Source: Clostridiales bacterium (GTDB lineage: Bacteria > Bacillota > Clostridia > Lachnospirales > Lachnospiraceae). Taken from it: DNA of 64,000 nt. The position numbers and the translations under genes are program-made. A model generated the notes under the pieces. The model searched no databases. It had not been told where the DNA came from and worked only from the letters and a program-made list of their open reading frames with translations. Positions 49,260 to 58,464 of this stretch are shown one piece after another (position 1 is the stretch's first letter; every line of letters begins with the position of its first letter). The stretch lies in the NCBI GenBank assembly GCA_019420275.1, contig JAHZHN010000003.1, forward strand, positions 186,001 to 250,000, written 5' to 3'.

Positions 49260-51899
49260 TTGAAGGCATACGGAGTCAACGAACTCAGGAGAATGTATCT
49301 TGAGTTTTTCGAAAGCAAAGGACATCTGGCATTAAAGAGTTTTTCTCTTGTGCCAAAGAATGACAACAGCCTGCTGTTGATCAACGCAGGAATGGCACCA
49401 TTGAAGCCATATTTTACGGGACAGGAAGTTCCGCCTAGAAGCAGGGTGACAACTTGTCAGAAATGTATCCGTACAGGAGATATTGACAATGTTGGAAAGA
49501 CAGCCCGCCATGGAACATTTTTTGAGATGCTCGGAAACTTCTCTTTTGGAGATTACTTTAAGCATGAAGCCATCGCATGGTCATGGGAATTTTTGACAGA
49601 AGTCGTAGGACTGGATCCAGAACGTCTCTATCCGTCTGTTTATCTGGATGATGACGAAGCATTTGAAATCTGGGAAAAAGAGATTGGCATTGCCCCGGAA
49701 CGAATTTTCCGTTTTGGAAAAGAAGATAATTTCTGGGAGCACGGTGCAGGGCCTTGCGGACCATGCTCTGAGATTTATTATGACAGAGGCGAGAAATATG
49801 GCTGCGGCAAACCGGATTGTACGGTAGGCTGTGACTGTGACCGTTATATGGAAGTATGGAATAATGTATTTACTCAGTTTGAAAATGATGGACACGGAAA
49901 CTATACAGAATTAGAGAACAAAAACATTGATACGGGAATGGGACTGGAACGTCTGGCGGTCGTTGTACAGGATGTAGATTCTATTTTCGATGTAGATACG
50001 ATTAAGGCAATTCGTGATAAGATCTGCGAAGTGGCAGGAGTCTCCTATGGAGAAGATTACGATACCGATGTTTCTGTCCGTGTTATCACAGACCATATGA
50101 GATCTGCTACCTTTATGCTGTCAGACGGAATCATGCCGTCCAATGAAGGCAGAGGATATGTGCTTCGCCGTTTAATCCGCCGTGCAGCAAGACACGGAAG
50201 GCTTCTTGGAATCAATCATCTGTTTTTGACAGAGATTAGCAAAGTTGTGATCCATGAGTCCAAGGATGGATATCCGGAACTGGAAGAAAAACAGGAATTT
50301 ATCTTTAATCATCTTGCACAGGAAGAAAAGCAGTTCAACAAAACAATTGATCAGGGACTGTCTATTTTGGCAGATATGGAAAAGGAGATGGCCCAAAAAG
50401 GTGTAAAAGAACTTCCGGGGAAAGATGCTTTCCGTCTGTATGACACCTATGGATTCCCTCTGGATCTGACGATTGAAATTCTAGATGAAAAAGGATTTAC
50501 TGTAGATCAGGACGGATTTGAAAGAGAGATGGAACATCAGAGAGAGACTGCCCGCAAAGCCAGAAAGACAACGAACTATATGGGCGCGGACGCTACAGTT
50601 TATGAACAGCTGGATCCGGCTATGACATCAGAATTTTTAGGTTATGATACTCTGACCTGTGATGGGGTGATCACTGCCATGACTACAGATACAGAAGTAG
50701 TCAGCGAACTTTCCAAAGGAATGCAGGGAACGATCGTTGCGGATCAGACGACATTCTATGCAACCAGCGGAGGACAGGAAGCAGATAAAGGTGTAATTTT
50801 GAGTGATAATGCATCTTTTGAAGTAGAAGATGTAATCAAATTGTCCGGCGGCAAGATCGGACATGTGGGACATGTGGTTGAAGGTACCTTCCATTTGGGA
50901 AATCAGGCAGTTTTTCAGGTGAATGAGAAGAACCGCAGACAGGCTCAGAAAAACCACAGTGCGACACATTTACTGCAAAAAGCATTAAGAGAAGTTCTTG
51001 GAACTCATGTAGAACAGGCAGGTTCTTTGAACAACGCCCAGCATCTTCGTTTTGACTTTACACACTACTCTCCGATGACAGAAGATGAAATCCGCAGAGT
51101 AGAAGAGATCGTAAACCGTGAGATCGCGGCAGATCTTCCGGTTACAACACAGATCATGTCCATTGATGACGCGAAAAAGACTGGAGCCATGGCATTATTC
51201 GGAGAAAAATACGGCGATGAGGTAAGAGTCGTATCTATGGGCAATTTTTCAGTTGAGTTGTGTGGAGGAACCCATGTTAAGAATACGGGCACAATAACCG
51301 CATTTAAGATTTTGTCAGAGACAGGTGTAGCATCTGGTGTCCGCAGAATTGAAGCTGTAACGGATCAGGGAGTTTTCCAGTATTATCATCAGGTAGAGGA
51401 GGAACTGAAAGAAGCAGCGTCCATGTTAAAATCAACTCCGGCGGGAATGATGAAGAGAATTGAGAGTCTTTTGTCAGAGGTGAAGGCATTAAAGAGTGAA
51501 AATGAATCTTTAAAGAGCAAACTTGCCAAAGATGCGCTTGGGGATGTAATGGATGAAGTAACTGAAGTTGAAGGAATCAAACTCCTTGCTGCGGCAGTGG
51601 AAGATGTTGATATGAACGGACTCCGTGAATTAGGAGATGATCTGAAGGCAAAACTTGGCGAGGGAGTCATTGTGCTGGCTTCTTCCAAAGGAGGAAAAGT
51701 ATTCCTTGTTGCTATGGTGACAGATGAAGCCCAGAAAGCAGGAGCTCATGCAGGAAATTTGTTGAAAGAGATTGCTGGATGTGTCGGCGGAGGCGGAGGA
51801 GGCCGCCCAAATATGGCACAGGCAGGAGGAAAAAATCCGGATGGAATTCCGGAAGCGGTAAATAAAGCAAAAGAAGTTTTGAAAAATCAAATTTCTTAG
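49260..51899 (+). CDS. alaS: Alanyl-tRNA synthetase
   Basis: The start is a TTG at 49260 with AGGAGG six bases upstream; no nearby ATG fits. The 879-residue enzyme has the class II catalytic domain (NDNSLLLINAGMAPLKPYF, RGYVLRRLIRRAARH), the editing domain with HSATHLL and CGGTHV metal ligands, and the C-terminal DHHA1-type domain with the Gly-rich CVGGGGGGRPNMAQAGG tail. It charges tRNA-Ala and corrects Ser mischarging. Length is normal. Confidence 0.96.
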   Translation: MKAYGVNELRRMYLEFFESKGHLALKSFSLVPKNDNSLLLINAGMAPLKPYFTGQEVPPRSRVTTCQKCIRTGDIDNVGKTARHGTFFEMLGNFSFGDYFKHEAIAWSWEFLTEVVGLDPERLYPSVYLDDDEAFEIWEKEIGIAPERIFRFGKEDNFWEHGAGPCGPCSEIYYDRGEKYGCGKPDCTVGCDCDRYMEVWNNVFTQFENDGHGNYTELENKNIDTGMGLERLAVVVQDVDSIFDVDTIKAIRDKICEVAGVSYGEDYDTDVSVRVITDHMRSATFMLSDGIMPSNEGRGYVLRRLIRRAARHGRLLGINHLFLTEISKVVIHESKDGYPELEEKQEFIFNHLAQEEKQFNKTIDQGLSILADMEKEMAQKGVKELPGKDAFRLYDTYGFPLDLTIEILDEKGFTVDQDGFEREMEHQRETARKARKTTNYMGADATVYEQLDPAMTSEFLGYDTLTCDGVITAMTTDTEVVSELSKGMQGTIVADQTTFYATSGGQEADKGVILSDNASFEVEDVIKLSGGKIGHVGHVVEGTFHLGNQAVFQVNEKNRRQAQKNHSATHLLQKALREVLGTHVEQAGSLNNAQHLRFDFTHYSPMTEDEIRRVEEIVNREIAADLPVTTQIMSIDDAKKTGAMALFGEKYGDEVRVVSMGNFSVELCGGTHVKNTGTITAFKILSETGVASGVRRIEAVTDQGVFQYYHQVEEELKEAASMLKSTPAGMMKRIESLLSEVKALKSENESLKSKLAKDALGDVMDEVTEVEGIKLLAAAVEDVDMNGLRELGDDLKAKLGEGVIVLASSKGGKVFLVAMVTDEAQKAGAHAGNLLKEIAGCVGGGGGGRPNMAQAGGKNPDGIPEAVNKAKEVLKNQIS

Positions 51900-51927
51900 T
51901 TGACGAAACGCAAAAATATGGTATAAT
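51900..51927 (+). promoter_or_regulatory. Promoter of rpsU
   Basis: TTGACG (51900-51905) and TATAAT (51922-51927) with a 16-base spacer start directly after the alaS stop codon. A 75-base leader runs to the rpsU start. Confidence 0.85.
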
Positions 51928-52003
51928 AATCTAGTGCAGTAAATTAATACCCAAACAGTCCTCTGCACGAGTATGAGACTGGAGGGGAGGTCAGGAATTA
52001 AGA

Positions 52004-52180
52004 ATGTCTAACGTAATCGTTAAAGAAAATGAATCTTTAGATAGCGCTCTTCGCAGATTTAAGAGAAATTGTGCAAAAGCTGGAATTCAGCAGGAAATCC
52101 GCAAGAGAGAGCATTACGAAAAGCCAAGTGTAAGACGCAAGAAGAAGTCTGAAGCTGCTCGTAAAAGAAAATCAAAATAA
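52004..52180 (+). CDS. rpsU: 30S ribosomal protein S21
   Basis: The 58-residue protein begins MSNVIVKENESLDSALRRFKR and ends with the Lys/Arg-rich S21 tail. It belongs to the small subunit and aids mRNA 3' end and Shine-Dalgarno interaction. The leader contains the GGAGGGGAGG site about 15 bases before the ATG. It has its own promoter and terminator. Confidence 0.97.
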   Translation: MSNVIVKENESLDSALRRFKRNCAKAGIQQEIRKREHYEKPSVRRKKKSEAARKRKSK

Positions 52181-52188
52181 TCATGTGG

Positions 52189-52226
52189 AGCATCCTACGC
52201 CGTTATTGGCATAGGATGCTTTTTTT
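52189..52226 (+). terminator. Intrinsic terminator after rpsU
   Basis: A stem of AGCATCCTA with TAGGATGCT, plus inner GCC/GGC pairing, is followed by seven T. Confidence 0.92.
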
Positions 52227-52267
52227 CTGCATATATTAAACCAAATGCCGCCGGGAGAAATTTCGAT

Positions 52268-52534
52268 ATGAAAAGAAAGCCAAAAGAAGCGATAGCAAGA
52301 GGTCTTTCACTTCCGCGGGATGTGATTTTTGGGGATTTTATCATCACATTAACGGGAAATCAGGAAGTGCTCGTGGAAAATTACAAAGGTATTTTGTCTT
52401 ATGATGATAATCAAATCTGCGTCCAGGGAAACCGCGTAATGCTGAAAATCTGCGGGCGAAGGCTTGCCATTGCCTATTATTCCCAGGAAGCCATGAAAGT
52501 GACGGGAAAGATTGAGCGGCTTGAATATATGTAA
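52268..52534 (+). CDS. yqfC: Sporulation protein YqfC
   Basis: The 88-residue protein has the YabP/YqfC pattern with LPRDVIFGDFIITLTGN near the start and a beta-rich body ending IERLEYM. In Bacillus yqfC and yqfD are mother-cell genes under sigma-E. It is followed 11 bases later by yqfD, the conserved partner. The call also rests on the adjacent phoH-ybeY genes, which is the usual context. Confidence 0.92.
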   Translation: MKRKPKEAIARGLSLPRDVIFGDFIITLTGNQEVLVENYKGILSYDDNQICVQGNRVMLKICGRRLAIAYYSQEAMKVTGKIERLEYM

Positions 52535-52545
52535 AGGAGTAAAAA

Positions 52546-53781
52546 TTGGTAAAGATTTTTCATTTTATTTTTGGGCGTTTGTTTTTTCAGATTTCAGGAC
52601 GGCATGTGGAACGATTTTTGAATTTATGTGCGAAACATCAGGTTATTCTCTGGAATCTGAAACCGACTGATCAGGGATATTCATTTTACATACGCAAAAA
52701 CGCATATAAGGAACTTCAGAGTCTGGCGTCAAAAACAAATGTAAATCTTCATCTGGATGGACAGTATGGTCTGCCTTTCTTCCTTCAGCAGCATAGGAAG
52801 AGAAAGGCTTTTTTCTTTTCTGCCGGTCTGGCTCTTTTGGTTATTTTTATGTTAAGTCAGTTTTTGTGGGAAATCACGATTTCTGGCAGCGAGGTATATT
52901 CAGAAAGCGATATTATGAAATACGTTACCACTAATTTTTACCGTCCGGGAATGTGGAAAGGAAATGTGGATTGTGATCTTCTGGAAGAGCACTTAAGAGA
53001 AGATTATGATGAGATTGCCTGGGTGTCCTGTTCTCTGACAGGAACCAGGCTTCATGTAGAAATCAAGGAAACTTTGGATCGGAAAACGAAACAAAATCCG
53101 AAAACACCCTGTGATATCGTAGCTAATAAGACTGGGATTGTCACGGCTTTGTCTGTAAAGAGCGGAACCCCTCTGGTTTCCGTAGGAGATCGTGTAAAAA
53201 AAGGCAGTACGTTGATTTCTGGTCTGATTTATTATTATAGTGATGATTTTCAGGTCACAGAGACGGATAAGATTAAAGCAGATGGAGAAATTACCATGAA
53301 AACAGAAGAAAGCTATAAAGAAACCATTCCTATGGAATACTATGAGAAAGAATTCGGAAAAGAAAAGAGCCGGCTGAAAAGTATTTATGCGGGACCATGG
53401 GAATGGCAGATTCCGTCTGGAAAGGAAGAAGGGCATACCGATGTGATTGAAAAGAAATATCCTCTGAAAATCGGGAAATCATTGTATTTTCCTATAGGAA
53501 TCTATATGAGGACTTACCGGTCATACCATGCTGTGAAAAAAACATATACAGACGACCAGGCACAAAAGAAATTGTCGGACCGGCTGCAGCGCTACATCAA
53601 AAAGAAAGAAAAGAAGGGAATCCGGATACTTCATAAGGAAATAAAATACAAAAAAAAGGGAAAAACTTATACGGCGTCAGGAACAATTACCCAGGAAGAA
53701 AAGGTAGGGAAAATCAGAAACATTAAAGCACTTACCAAAGAACAGGAAGAAAAAATAGCGCCAACGACAGCGGCCCCGTAG
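52546..53781 (+). CDS. yqfD: Sporulation protein YqfD
   Basis: The start is TTG 52546 with AAGGAG upstream. The 411-residue membrane protein has an N-terminal cytoplasmic-like region, a membrane segment (about residues 88-107, AFFFSAGLALLVIFMLSQ) and a large outer domain with repeated beta elements, typical of YqfD. The last 70 residues are very basic. It is needed for proper forespore engulfment stages or coat formation in Bacillus; the exact role is unclear. Confidence 0.9.
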   Translation: MVKIFHFIFGRLFFQISGRHVERFLNLCAKHQVILWNLKPTDQGYSFYIRKNAYKELQSLASKTNVNLHLDGQYGLPFFLQQHRKRKAFFFSAGLALLVIFMLSQFLWEITISGSEVYSESDIMKYVTTNFYRPGMWKGNVDCDLLEEHLREDYDEIAWVSCSLTGTRLHVEIKETLDRKTKQNPKTPCDIVANKTGIVTALSVKSGTPLVSVGDRVKKGSTLISGLIYYYSDDFQVTETDKIKADGEITMKTEESYKETIPMEYYEKEFGKEKSRLKSIYAGPWEWQIPSGKEEGHTDVIEKKYPLKIGKSLYFPIGIYMRTYRSYHAVKKTYTDDQAQKKLSDRLQRYIKKKEKKGIRILHKEIKYKKKGKTYTASGTITQEEKVGKIRNIKALTKEQEEKIAPTTAAP

Positions 53782-53853
53782 GAAGGCTTGCTTTACAAAA
53801 AGAAGGGTGGATGTTAAAATAATGAGGAATACACAACAAAGGAGCAGCGGAAT

Positions 53854-54858
53854 ATGAACCCAGTAGAAATTGAAATGGACTTTCCTGCGGAACACGGAGG
53901 GAATGTCTTTGGACAATTTGATGCCTATATGAAGAAGATTGAACAGACGCTGCATGTCAGCCTGATATTAAGGGACGGAAGGTTAAAATTTATTGGACAG
54001 CAAAAGGCGGTGCAGCAGGCAGTATCTGTGATAGAAGAACTTTTAGAATTATCAAAAAGGGGCAATATAATTACAGAGCAGAATGTAAATTATACATTAT
54101 CATTTTCAATGGATGACCAGCCGGCACACTTGATTGAATTGGATGAAGATGTTATCTGTCATACGGTCCAAGGCAAAGCAGTGAAGCCAAAAACGCTTGG
54201 TCAGAAAAAATATGCAGAAAAAATCCGGGATAAGATGATCACATTTGGCATCGGACCGGCAGGAACTGGAAAGACATATCTTGCCATGGCGATGGCAATA
54301 ACGGCCTTTAAAAATGATGAAGTCCAGAGAATCATCTTGACCAGGCCGGCCATTGAGGCGGGAGAAAAACTTGGATTCCTCCCAGGTGATCTCCAGAGCA
54401 AGGTGGATCCATACCTGCGTCCGTTGTATGATGCTTTATATGAGATCCTTGGAGCGGATGCGTTTATGAAAAATATGGAAAAAGGACTGATTGAAGTAGC
54501 GCCTCTTGCCTATATGAGAGGGCGTACTTTGGATAATGCATATATCATATTAGATGAAGCACAGAATACAACACCGGCGCAGATGAAGATGTTTTTGACA
54601 AGGATCGGATTTGGATCTAAGGCAGTCATTACTGGAGATCTGACACAAAAAGACCTCCCGTTTGATAGTATTTCAGGACTTGAAGAAGCTCTGAGAGTAC
54701 TTGAGAAAGTGAAAGATATTGGCATCTGCAGGCTGACTAACAAGGATGTCGTCCGTCATCCTCTCGTACAGCAGATTGTAGCGGCTTATGATAAATATGA
54801 AGCTTCCAAAAGCTCAGGAAAGGGAAAGAACGGGCGGAAAAGAACAAAAGACAGGTAG
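53854..54858 (+). CDS. phoH: PhoH family protein
   Basis: The 334-residue protein has an N-terminal KH-like region and a P-loop domain with Walker A GPAGTGKTYLAMAMA, Walker B YIILDEAQNTT and MKMFLTRIG. It is an ATPase with likely RNA-related function. It is directly followed by ybeY, a fixed pairing in many bacteria that suggests a joint role in rRNA or RNA quality control. A basic tail ends the protein. An AAGGAGC site precedes the ATG. Confidence 0.93.
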   Translation: MNPVEIEMDFPAEHGGNVFGQFDAYMKKIEQTLHVSLILRDGRLKFIGQQKAVQQAVSVIEELLELSKRGNIITEQNVNYTLSFSMDDQPAHLIELDEDVICHTVQGKAVKPKTLGQKKYAEKIRDKMITFGIGPAGTGKTYLAMAMAITAFKNDEVQRIILTRPAIEAGEKLGFLPGDLQSKVDPYLRPLYDALYEILGADAFMKNMEKGLIEVAPLAYMRGRTLDNAYIILDEAQNTTPAQMKMFLTRIGFGSKAVITGDLTQKDLPFDSISGLEEALRVLEKVKDIGICRLTNKDVVRHPLVQQIVAAYDKYEASKSSGKGKNGRKRTKDR

Positions 54859-54861
54859 AAT

Positions 54862-55368
54862 ATGAGTATTATAATTGAGAATGAGTACAAAGGAACAATT
54901 GATATTCCCTATGAGAAAATAGCGGAAGAAGTCATAGCGGCAGCGATTGATTATGAAAACTGCCCATATGAATGTGAAGTGAATTTACTTCTTACAGACA
55001 ATGAGGAGATCCACAGGATCAATATGGAGCAAAGGCAGATTGACCGGCCGACAGATGTTCTTTCTTTTCCGATGGCTGAGTATGAAAAGCCGGGGGATTT
55101 TTCACATTTGGAGGACGATCCGATGCTTTTTGATCCGGAAAATGGGGAATTCCTGGTAGGAGATATTGTAATTTCCATGGATAAGGTAAAAGAACAGGCA
55201 GAGTCGTACGGCCACAGCCGAGCACGGGAATATGCATTTTTGATTGCCCACAGTATGCTTCATCTGTTCGGTTATGATCACATGGAAGAAGAGGAACGAA
55301 AAGTGATGGAGAAAAGGCAGGAAGAAATCTTAACAAAGACAAAATATACAAGAGATGAAAGAGGTTAG
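54862..55368 (+). CDS. ybeY: Endoribonuclease YbeY
   Basis: The 168-residue protein has the zinc-binding motif HxxxHxxxxxH (HSMLHLFGYDH) and the conserved RPTDVLSFPM segment. YbeY takes part in 16S rRNA 3' maturation and 70S quality control. It starts 3 bases after phoH and the next gene starts 2 bases after it ends. Confidence 0.95.
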   Translation: MSIIIENEYKGTIDIPYEKIAEEVIAAAIDYENCPYECEVNLLLTDNEEIHRINMEQRQIDRPTDVLSFPMAEYEKPGDFSHLEDDPMLFDPENGEFLVGDIVISMDKVKEQAESYGHSRAREYAFLIAHSMLHLFGYDHMEEEERKVMEKRQEEILTKTKYTRDERG

Positions 55369-55370
55369 AT

Positions 55371-57014
55371 ATGAGTAAAAAGAAGAATTCATTTTTGATG
55401 CAGGGAATGATTCTGGCTGGAGCATCCATCGTTTGTAGAATTATAGGGCTTTTATACCGAAGCCCTCTTTTTGGGATTATTGGAAAAGCGGGAGTAGGAT
55501 ATTATGGAGTCGCCTACAACATCTATAATATCATTCTTTTGATCTCATCTTTCAGCATTCCTCTTGCGGTATCAAAATCTATTTCAGCAAGACTTGCAAA
55601 ACGTGAATATATAAATGCTCAGAGGATTTTTTACGGAGCACTTGTGTATGCTGCAGTTGTCGGAGGCGCTGCATCTCTTGTTGCGTGGTTTGGAGCGCCA
55701 TATTTTGTCGGTACTCAGAAAGGGGCAGAGCTTGCACTAAAATGTATTTCTCCAACTATATTTTTCTCTGCGATTCTCGGTGTTCTGAGAGGATATTTTC
55801 AGGGACATAATACAATGGTGCCGACATCGATTTCTCAGATTTTGGAACAGATCTTAAACGCTATTTTCAGCATCCTGATGGCGTATGTCTTGATCCTTCC
55901 ATTTTTGCCGTCAGACAGTATTACGTACGAGATTGCCCGTCATGGAGCAGCCGGAAGCGCGCTTGGAACCGAAATCGGCGTCATCACCGGGCTTATTTTT
56001 TGTCTGGCAATCTATAAGCTGTATCAGCCTAAGGCAAAGATTCAGATGCGTCATGACAGGACCAAGTACATTGAATCATACCGCAATATTATAAAGATTC
56101 TTCTGCTGACGATTACACCGGTCATTTTAAGTACAGCCATTTATAATTGTTGTCCAACCATTGACATGACACTGTTTAGCTCTATCCTGGTGGACAAAGG
56201 AATGAAATCATTTACTGTATCTGAATTATATGGGGTGTTTTCCGGACAATACAATGTTTTGATCAACATTCCACTGGCTATGGCTTCTGCTTTAACCAAT
56301 GCAGTTATCCCGAATATTTCCGGAGCCTATGCTCTTGGAGACCATAAACGGATGAATGAAAATATTGAAATGGTCATCAAATTTACAATGATGATCGCGA
56401 TTCCGTGTGCAGTAGGCCTTGGTGTGCTCAATGTGCCAATCAACGGCCTGATCTTTGGAGTGGAAAACGGAACCGGTCTTGGAGCAAATCTGCTTCGTGT
56501 TGGAGCAGTATCTGTTGTTTTTACTTGTATGTCAACAGTATCTAATGGTATTTTGCAGGGAATGGACCGGATGAAAGTGCCGATCCGTCACGCAGCAGTA
56601 TCTGTCGTTGTAAATGTAGTTGTTTTATATTTGTGTCTGACTTATACGAATGCCAATACGTTTGGACTTGTATTTGCGACAACAGCGTTCTCCATTGTTA
56701 TGTGTTTTTTAAATGCGTGGTCCATCCGCAAATACAGTGGATATAAGCAGGAACTGATAAAAACTTTTGTAAAACCAATTATTTGTGCTGCGCTGATGGG
56801 GGTAATTGTTGGTCTCATTCAGTTTGTTTTGATGAAGCTGCTTCCATTTGGAAGAATTGCATTTATTGTCTGTCTGGTTATTGCGATTCCAGTGGGCGTA
56901 TTGGTGTACTTCGCGGCAATCATCGGAATGAAAGTCTTTACAGAAGAGGAACTTAAAAATGTGCCGAAGGGAACTTTGATAATAAAGTTAGCAAAGAAAC
57001 TGCATTTATTATAA
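55371..57014 (+). CDS. SpoVB/MurJ-like polysaccharide flippase
   Basis: The 547-residue protein has about 14 membrane segments and the MOP-superfamily (Wzx/MurJ/SpoVB) pattern, with FLMQGMILAGASIVCRIIGLLYR at the start (in two short motifs) and FSIPLAVSKSISARLA. In sporulating Firmicutes such proteins can move lipid II or cortex precursors; SpoVB itself is needed for cortex. Length and the YqfC-to-YbeY context suggest a sporulation-related role, but other flippases of this type are housekeeping. Confidence 0.85.
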   Translation: MSKKKNSFLMQGMILAGASIVCRIIGLLYRSPLFGIIGKAGVGYYGVAYNIYNIILLISSFSIPLAVSKSISARLAKREYINAQRIFYGALVYAAVVGGAASLVAWFGAPYFVGTQKGAELALKCISPTIFFSAILGVLRGYFQGHNTMVPTSISQILEQILNAIFSILMAYVLILPFLPSDSITYEIARHGAAGSALGTEIGVITGLIFCLAIYKLYQPKAKIQMRHDRTKYIESYRNIIKILLLTITPVILSTAIYNCCPTIDMTLFSSILVDKGMKSFTVSELYGVFSGQYNVLINIPLAMASALTNAVIPNISGAYALGDHKRMNENIEMVIKFTMMIAIPCAVGLGVLNVPINGLIFGVENGTGLGANLLRVGAVSVVFTCMSTVSNGILQGMDRMKVPIRHAAVSVVVNVVVLYLCLTYTNANTFGLVFATTAFSIVMCFLNAWSIRKYSGYKQELIKTFVKPIICAALMGVIVGLIQFVLMKLLPFGRIAFIVCLVIAIPVGVLVYFAAIIGMKVFTEEELKNVPKGTLIIKLAKKLHLL

Positions 57015-57039
57015 AAAGAACATACCCTTTTAAATATAA

Positions 57040-57093
57040 AAACTGGAAACGGGACTGGGATAATTTTCCCATGCCGTTTCCGGTTTCTTTTTT
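57040..57093 (+). terminator. Terminator between the flippase and the DUF6773-like gene
   Basis: A 13-bp stem (AAACTGGAAACGG with CCGTTTCCGGTTT, one wobble) encloses a second GGGA/TCCC stem and is followed by a T run. It serves the rightward flippase gene and lies just before the end of the leftward gene. Confidence 0.85.
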
Positions 57094-57580
57094 ACTCTTC
57101 ATCATCTTCCAGTTTCTTTTCCAGTCTTTTTTGCCCGATTTTATCAATGGATGAAACCAGCCATACAATAACAGAGATAAAGATAACGGAAGAAATGAAG
57201 GTAATGACGACTGCCGCAACAAAAGTTCCGTCCAGAATTCCAGAATATTTGTCTCCGTAGAGAGAATAATTCCTTATACCGCTGGAGATGCTTACGACCA
57301 AACTGGCAGCAGCAATGCCAAATACTATGCTTCTTTTCCCATGCCGTGAAGTGTCAATAGAGACGTATCCTATGACAGATCCCCGAATGGTCATATAAAT
57401 CAGGGAAGTGATAATGATCATCAGTTCTGAGATGAAAGCGGAAACGTCCATATTCATAATATAGGTTTTTATAAAAATAGAAATACATAAAAGGAGTACA
57501 GTAAGGATATACGCCTCGCTTTGAATTTTATGATTTAATTGAATTGTGCGTTCGTCCTTGAAATTCTGATTTTTGTTCAT
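57092..57580 (-). CDS. DUF6773-like membrane protein
   Basis: The 162-residue protein has four membrane segments (about residues 28-45, 50-66, 84-100 and 120-145), an N-terminal ERTIQLNHKI segment and a very acidic C-terminus. It is preceded by a small Cro/CI-type regulator in the same orientation with a 3-base gap. The HTH-membrane protein pairing is common in Firmicutes, usually with the HTH controlling its own operon. Function unknown. Confidence 0.75.
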   Translation of the reverse strand: MNKNQNFKDERTIQLNHKIQSEAYILTVLLLCISIFIKTYIMNMDVSAFISELMIIITSLIYMTIRGSVIGYVSIDTSRHGKRSIVFGIAAASLVVSISSGIRNYSLYGDKYSGILDGTFVAAVVITFISSVIFISVIVWLVSSIDKIGQKRLEKKLEDDEE

Positions 57581-57583
57581 GTC

Positions 57584-57778
57584 TTATTCTTCCCAAAATA
57601 AATCGTTCAATGTCTTATCGAGTGCTTTGCAGATCGCGATGCAAAGTTTCAGCGTTGGATTGTAGTTTCCGGATTCAATCAGTCCGATAGTCTGACGGGT
57701 TACTCCGACTATGTTGGCCAGATCTCCCTGACTCATGTCATGTTCGAGCCGTGCAATTTTCATTTTTTTATTTTTCAC
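57584..57778 (-). CDS. Small XRE/Cro-CI family regulator
   Basis: The start is a GTG at 57778 with GAAGG upstream. The 64-residue protein is a single HTH domain (ARLEHDMSQGDLANIVGVTRQTIGLIESG) with a short LNDLFWEE tail, the YozG/YgzD-type. It probably autoregulates the two-gene operon with the downstream membrane protein. Confidence 0.88.
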   Translation of the reverse strand: MKNKKMKIARLEHDMSQGDLANIVGVTRQTIGLIESGNYNPTLKLCIAICKALDKTLNDLFWEE

Positions 57779-57816
57779 GGTGCTTTTCCTTCGCCTCCTT
57801 GGTATTTGATACTTTG

Positions 57817-57845
57817 ATTGTACAGTATATTTTTCTTTATGTCAA
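57817..57845 (-). promoter_or_regulatory. Promoter of the XRE/membrane protein operon
   Basis: On the minus strand TTGACA (57845-57840) and TACAAT (57822-57817) have a 17-base spacer, leaving about 35 bases before the GTG start. Confidence 0.8.
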
Positions 57846-57913
57846 TTATATATTGCATAATGCGTTCTAAAACTTTCTTTTTGAGGGAAAGATGAGTCTC
57901 AGTGGAAGCCGTG

Positions 57914-57943
57914 TTGACAAATCTGGAGAATTTCCAATATAAT
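57914..57943 (+). promoter_or_regulatory. Promoter of the BofC-like gene
   Basis: TTGACA (57914-57919) and TATAAT (57938-57943) are separated by 18 bases. The spacer contains a near palindrome TGGAGAATTTCCA that may be an operator. Confidence 0.75.
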
Positions 57944-58015
57944 GAATAAACAATTTTACCGGAATTCGAATAATTTTGAATTTATAGGAAACACTTTAGC
58001 CAAAGGAGTGTTGCT

Positions 58016-58381
58016 ATGATGAACAAAGTAAATCGTTTTCTATTAATATATATCGTAGTGATTACAGCACTTTGCGGGTATATGTGCTATACGGCTTTTG
58101 AGAAACAGGAAAAAGATAAGGTGATCCATCAGGTGCAGTCAACGGCAGCCAAAAAAGAGAAGGAACGAACAACAACGGCTGCTCAGATTAAGACCACATA
58201 TGGACTGGAAATCAAAGAAGGAAATCTTGTAGTAGTCAATAATTATACAAAGGAAGTGTTTGAATATACAGATATGAAAAAGGAAGATCTTCCTTCGGAC
58301 ATCCTCCAGATGATTCAGGATCATAAAGTTTTTGAAAGTCGGGAGGAAGTGTATCATTTCCTTGAGTCTTACAGCAGTTAG
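58016..58381 (+). CDS. BofC-like C-terminal domain protein
   Basis: The 121-residue protein has an N-terminal membrane anchor (about residues 6-26), a Lys/Glu/Gln linker and a C-terminal domain with YGLEIKEGNLVVV, VFEYTDMKKEDLP and YHFLESYSS, which matches the BofC C-terminal pattern. In Bacillus BofC inhibits SpoIVB, and SpoIVB is also encoded in this window at 4.5 kb. It has a constitutive-looking promoter and an AAAGGAG site. The BofC N-terminal domain is missing. Confidence 0.7.
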   Translation: MMNKVNRFLLIYIVVITALCGYMCYTAFEKQEKDKVIHQVQSTAAKKEKERTTTAAQIKTTYGLEIKEGNLVVVNNYTKEVFEYTDMKKEDLPSDILQMIQDHKVFESREEVYHFLESYSS

Positions 58382-58464
58382 CCGTATAATAAATAGCAAA
58401 AGCGTAATCTATAATTTAAAAGTATAGTCTGAATACGTAAAATGATGAAGAACGGGAGAAAAGT

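Noticed and set aside
49254..49265. ATG with three codons (M-K-N-stop) just before the alaS start
   Set aside because: The ATG directly abuts the AGGAGG site, too close for initiation; the TTG six bases further fits alaS.
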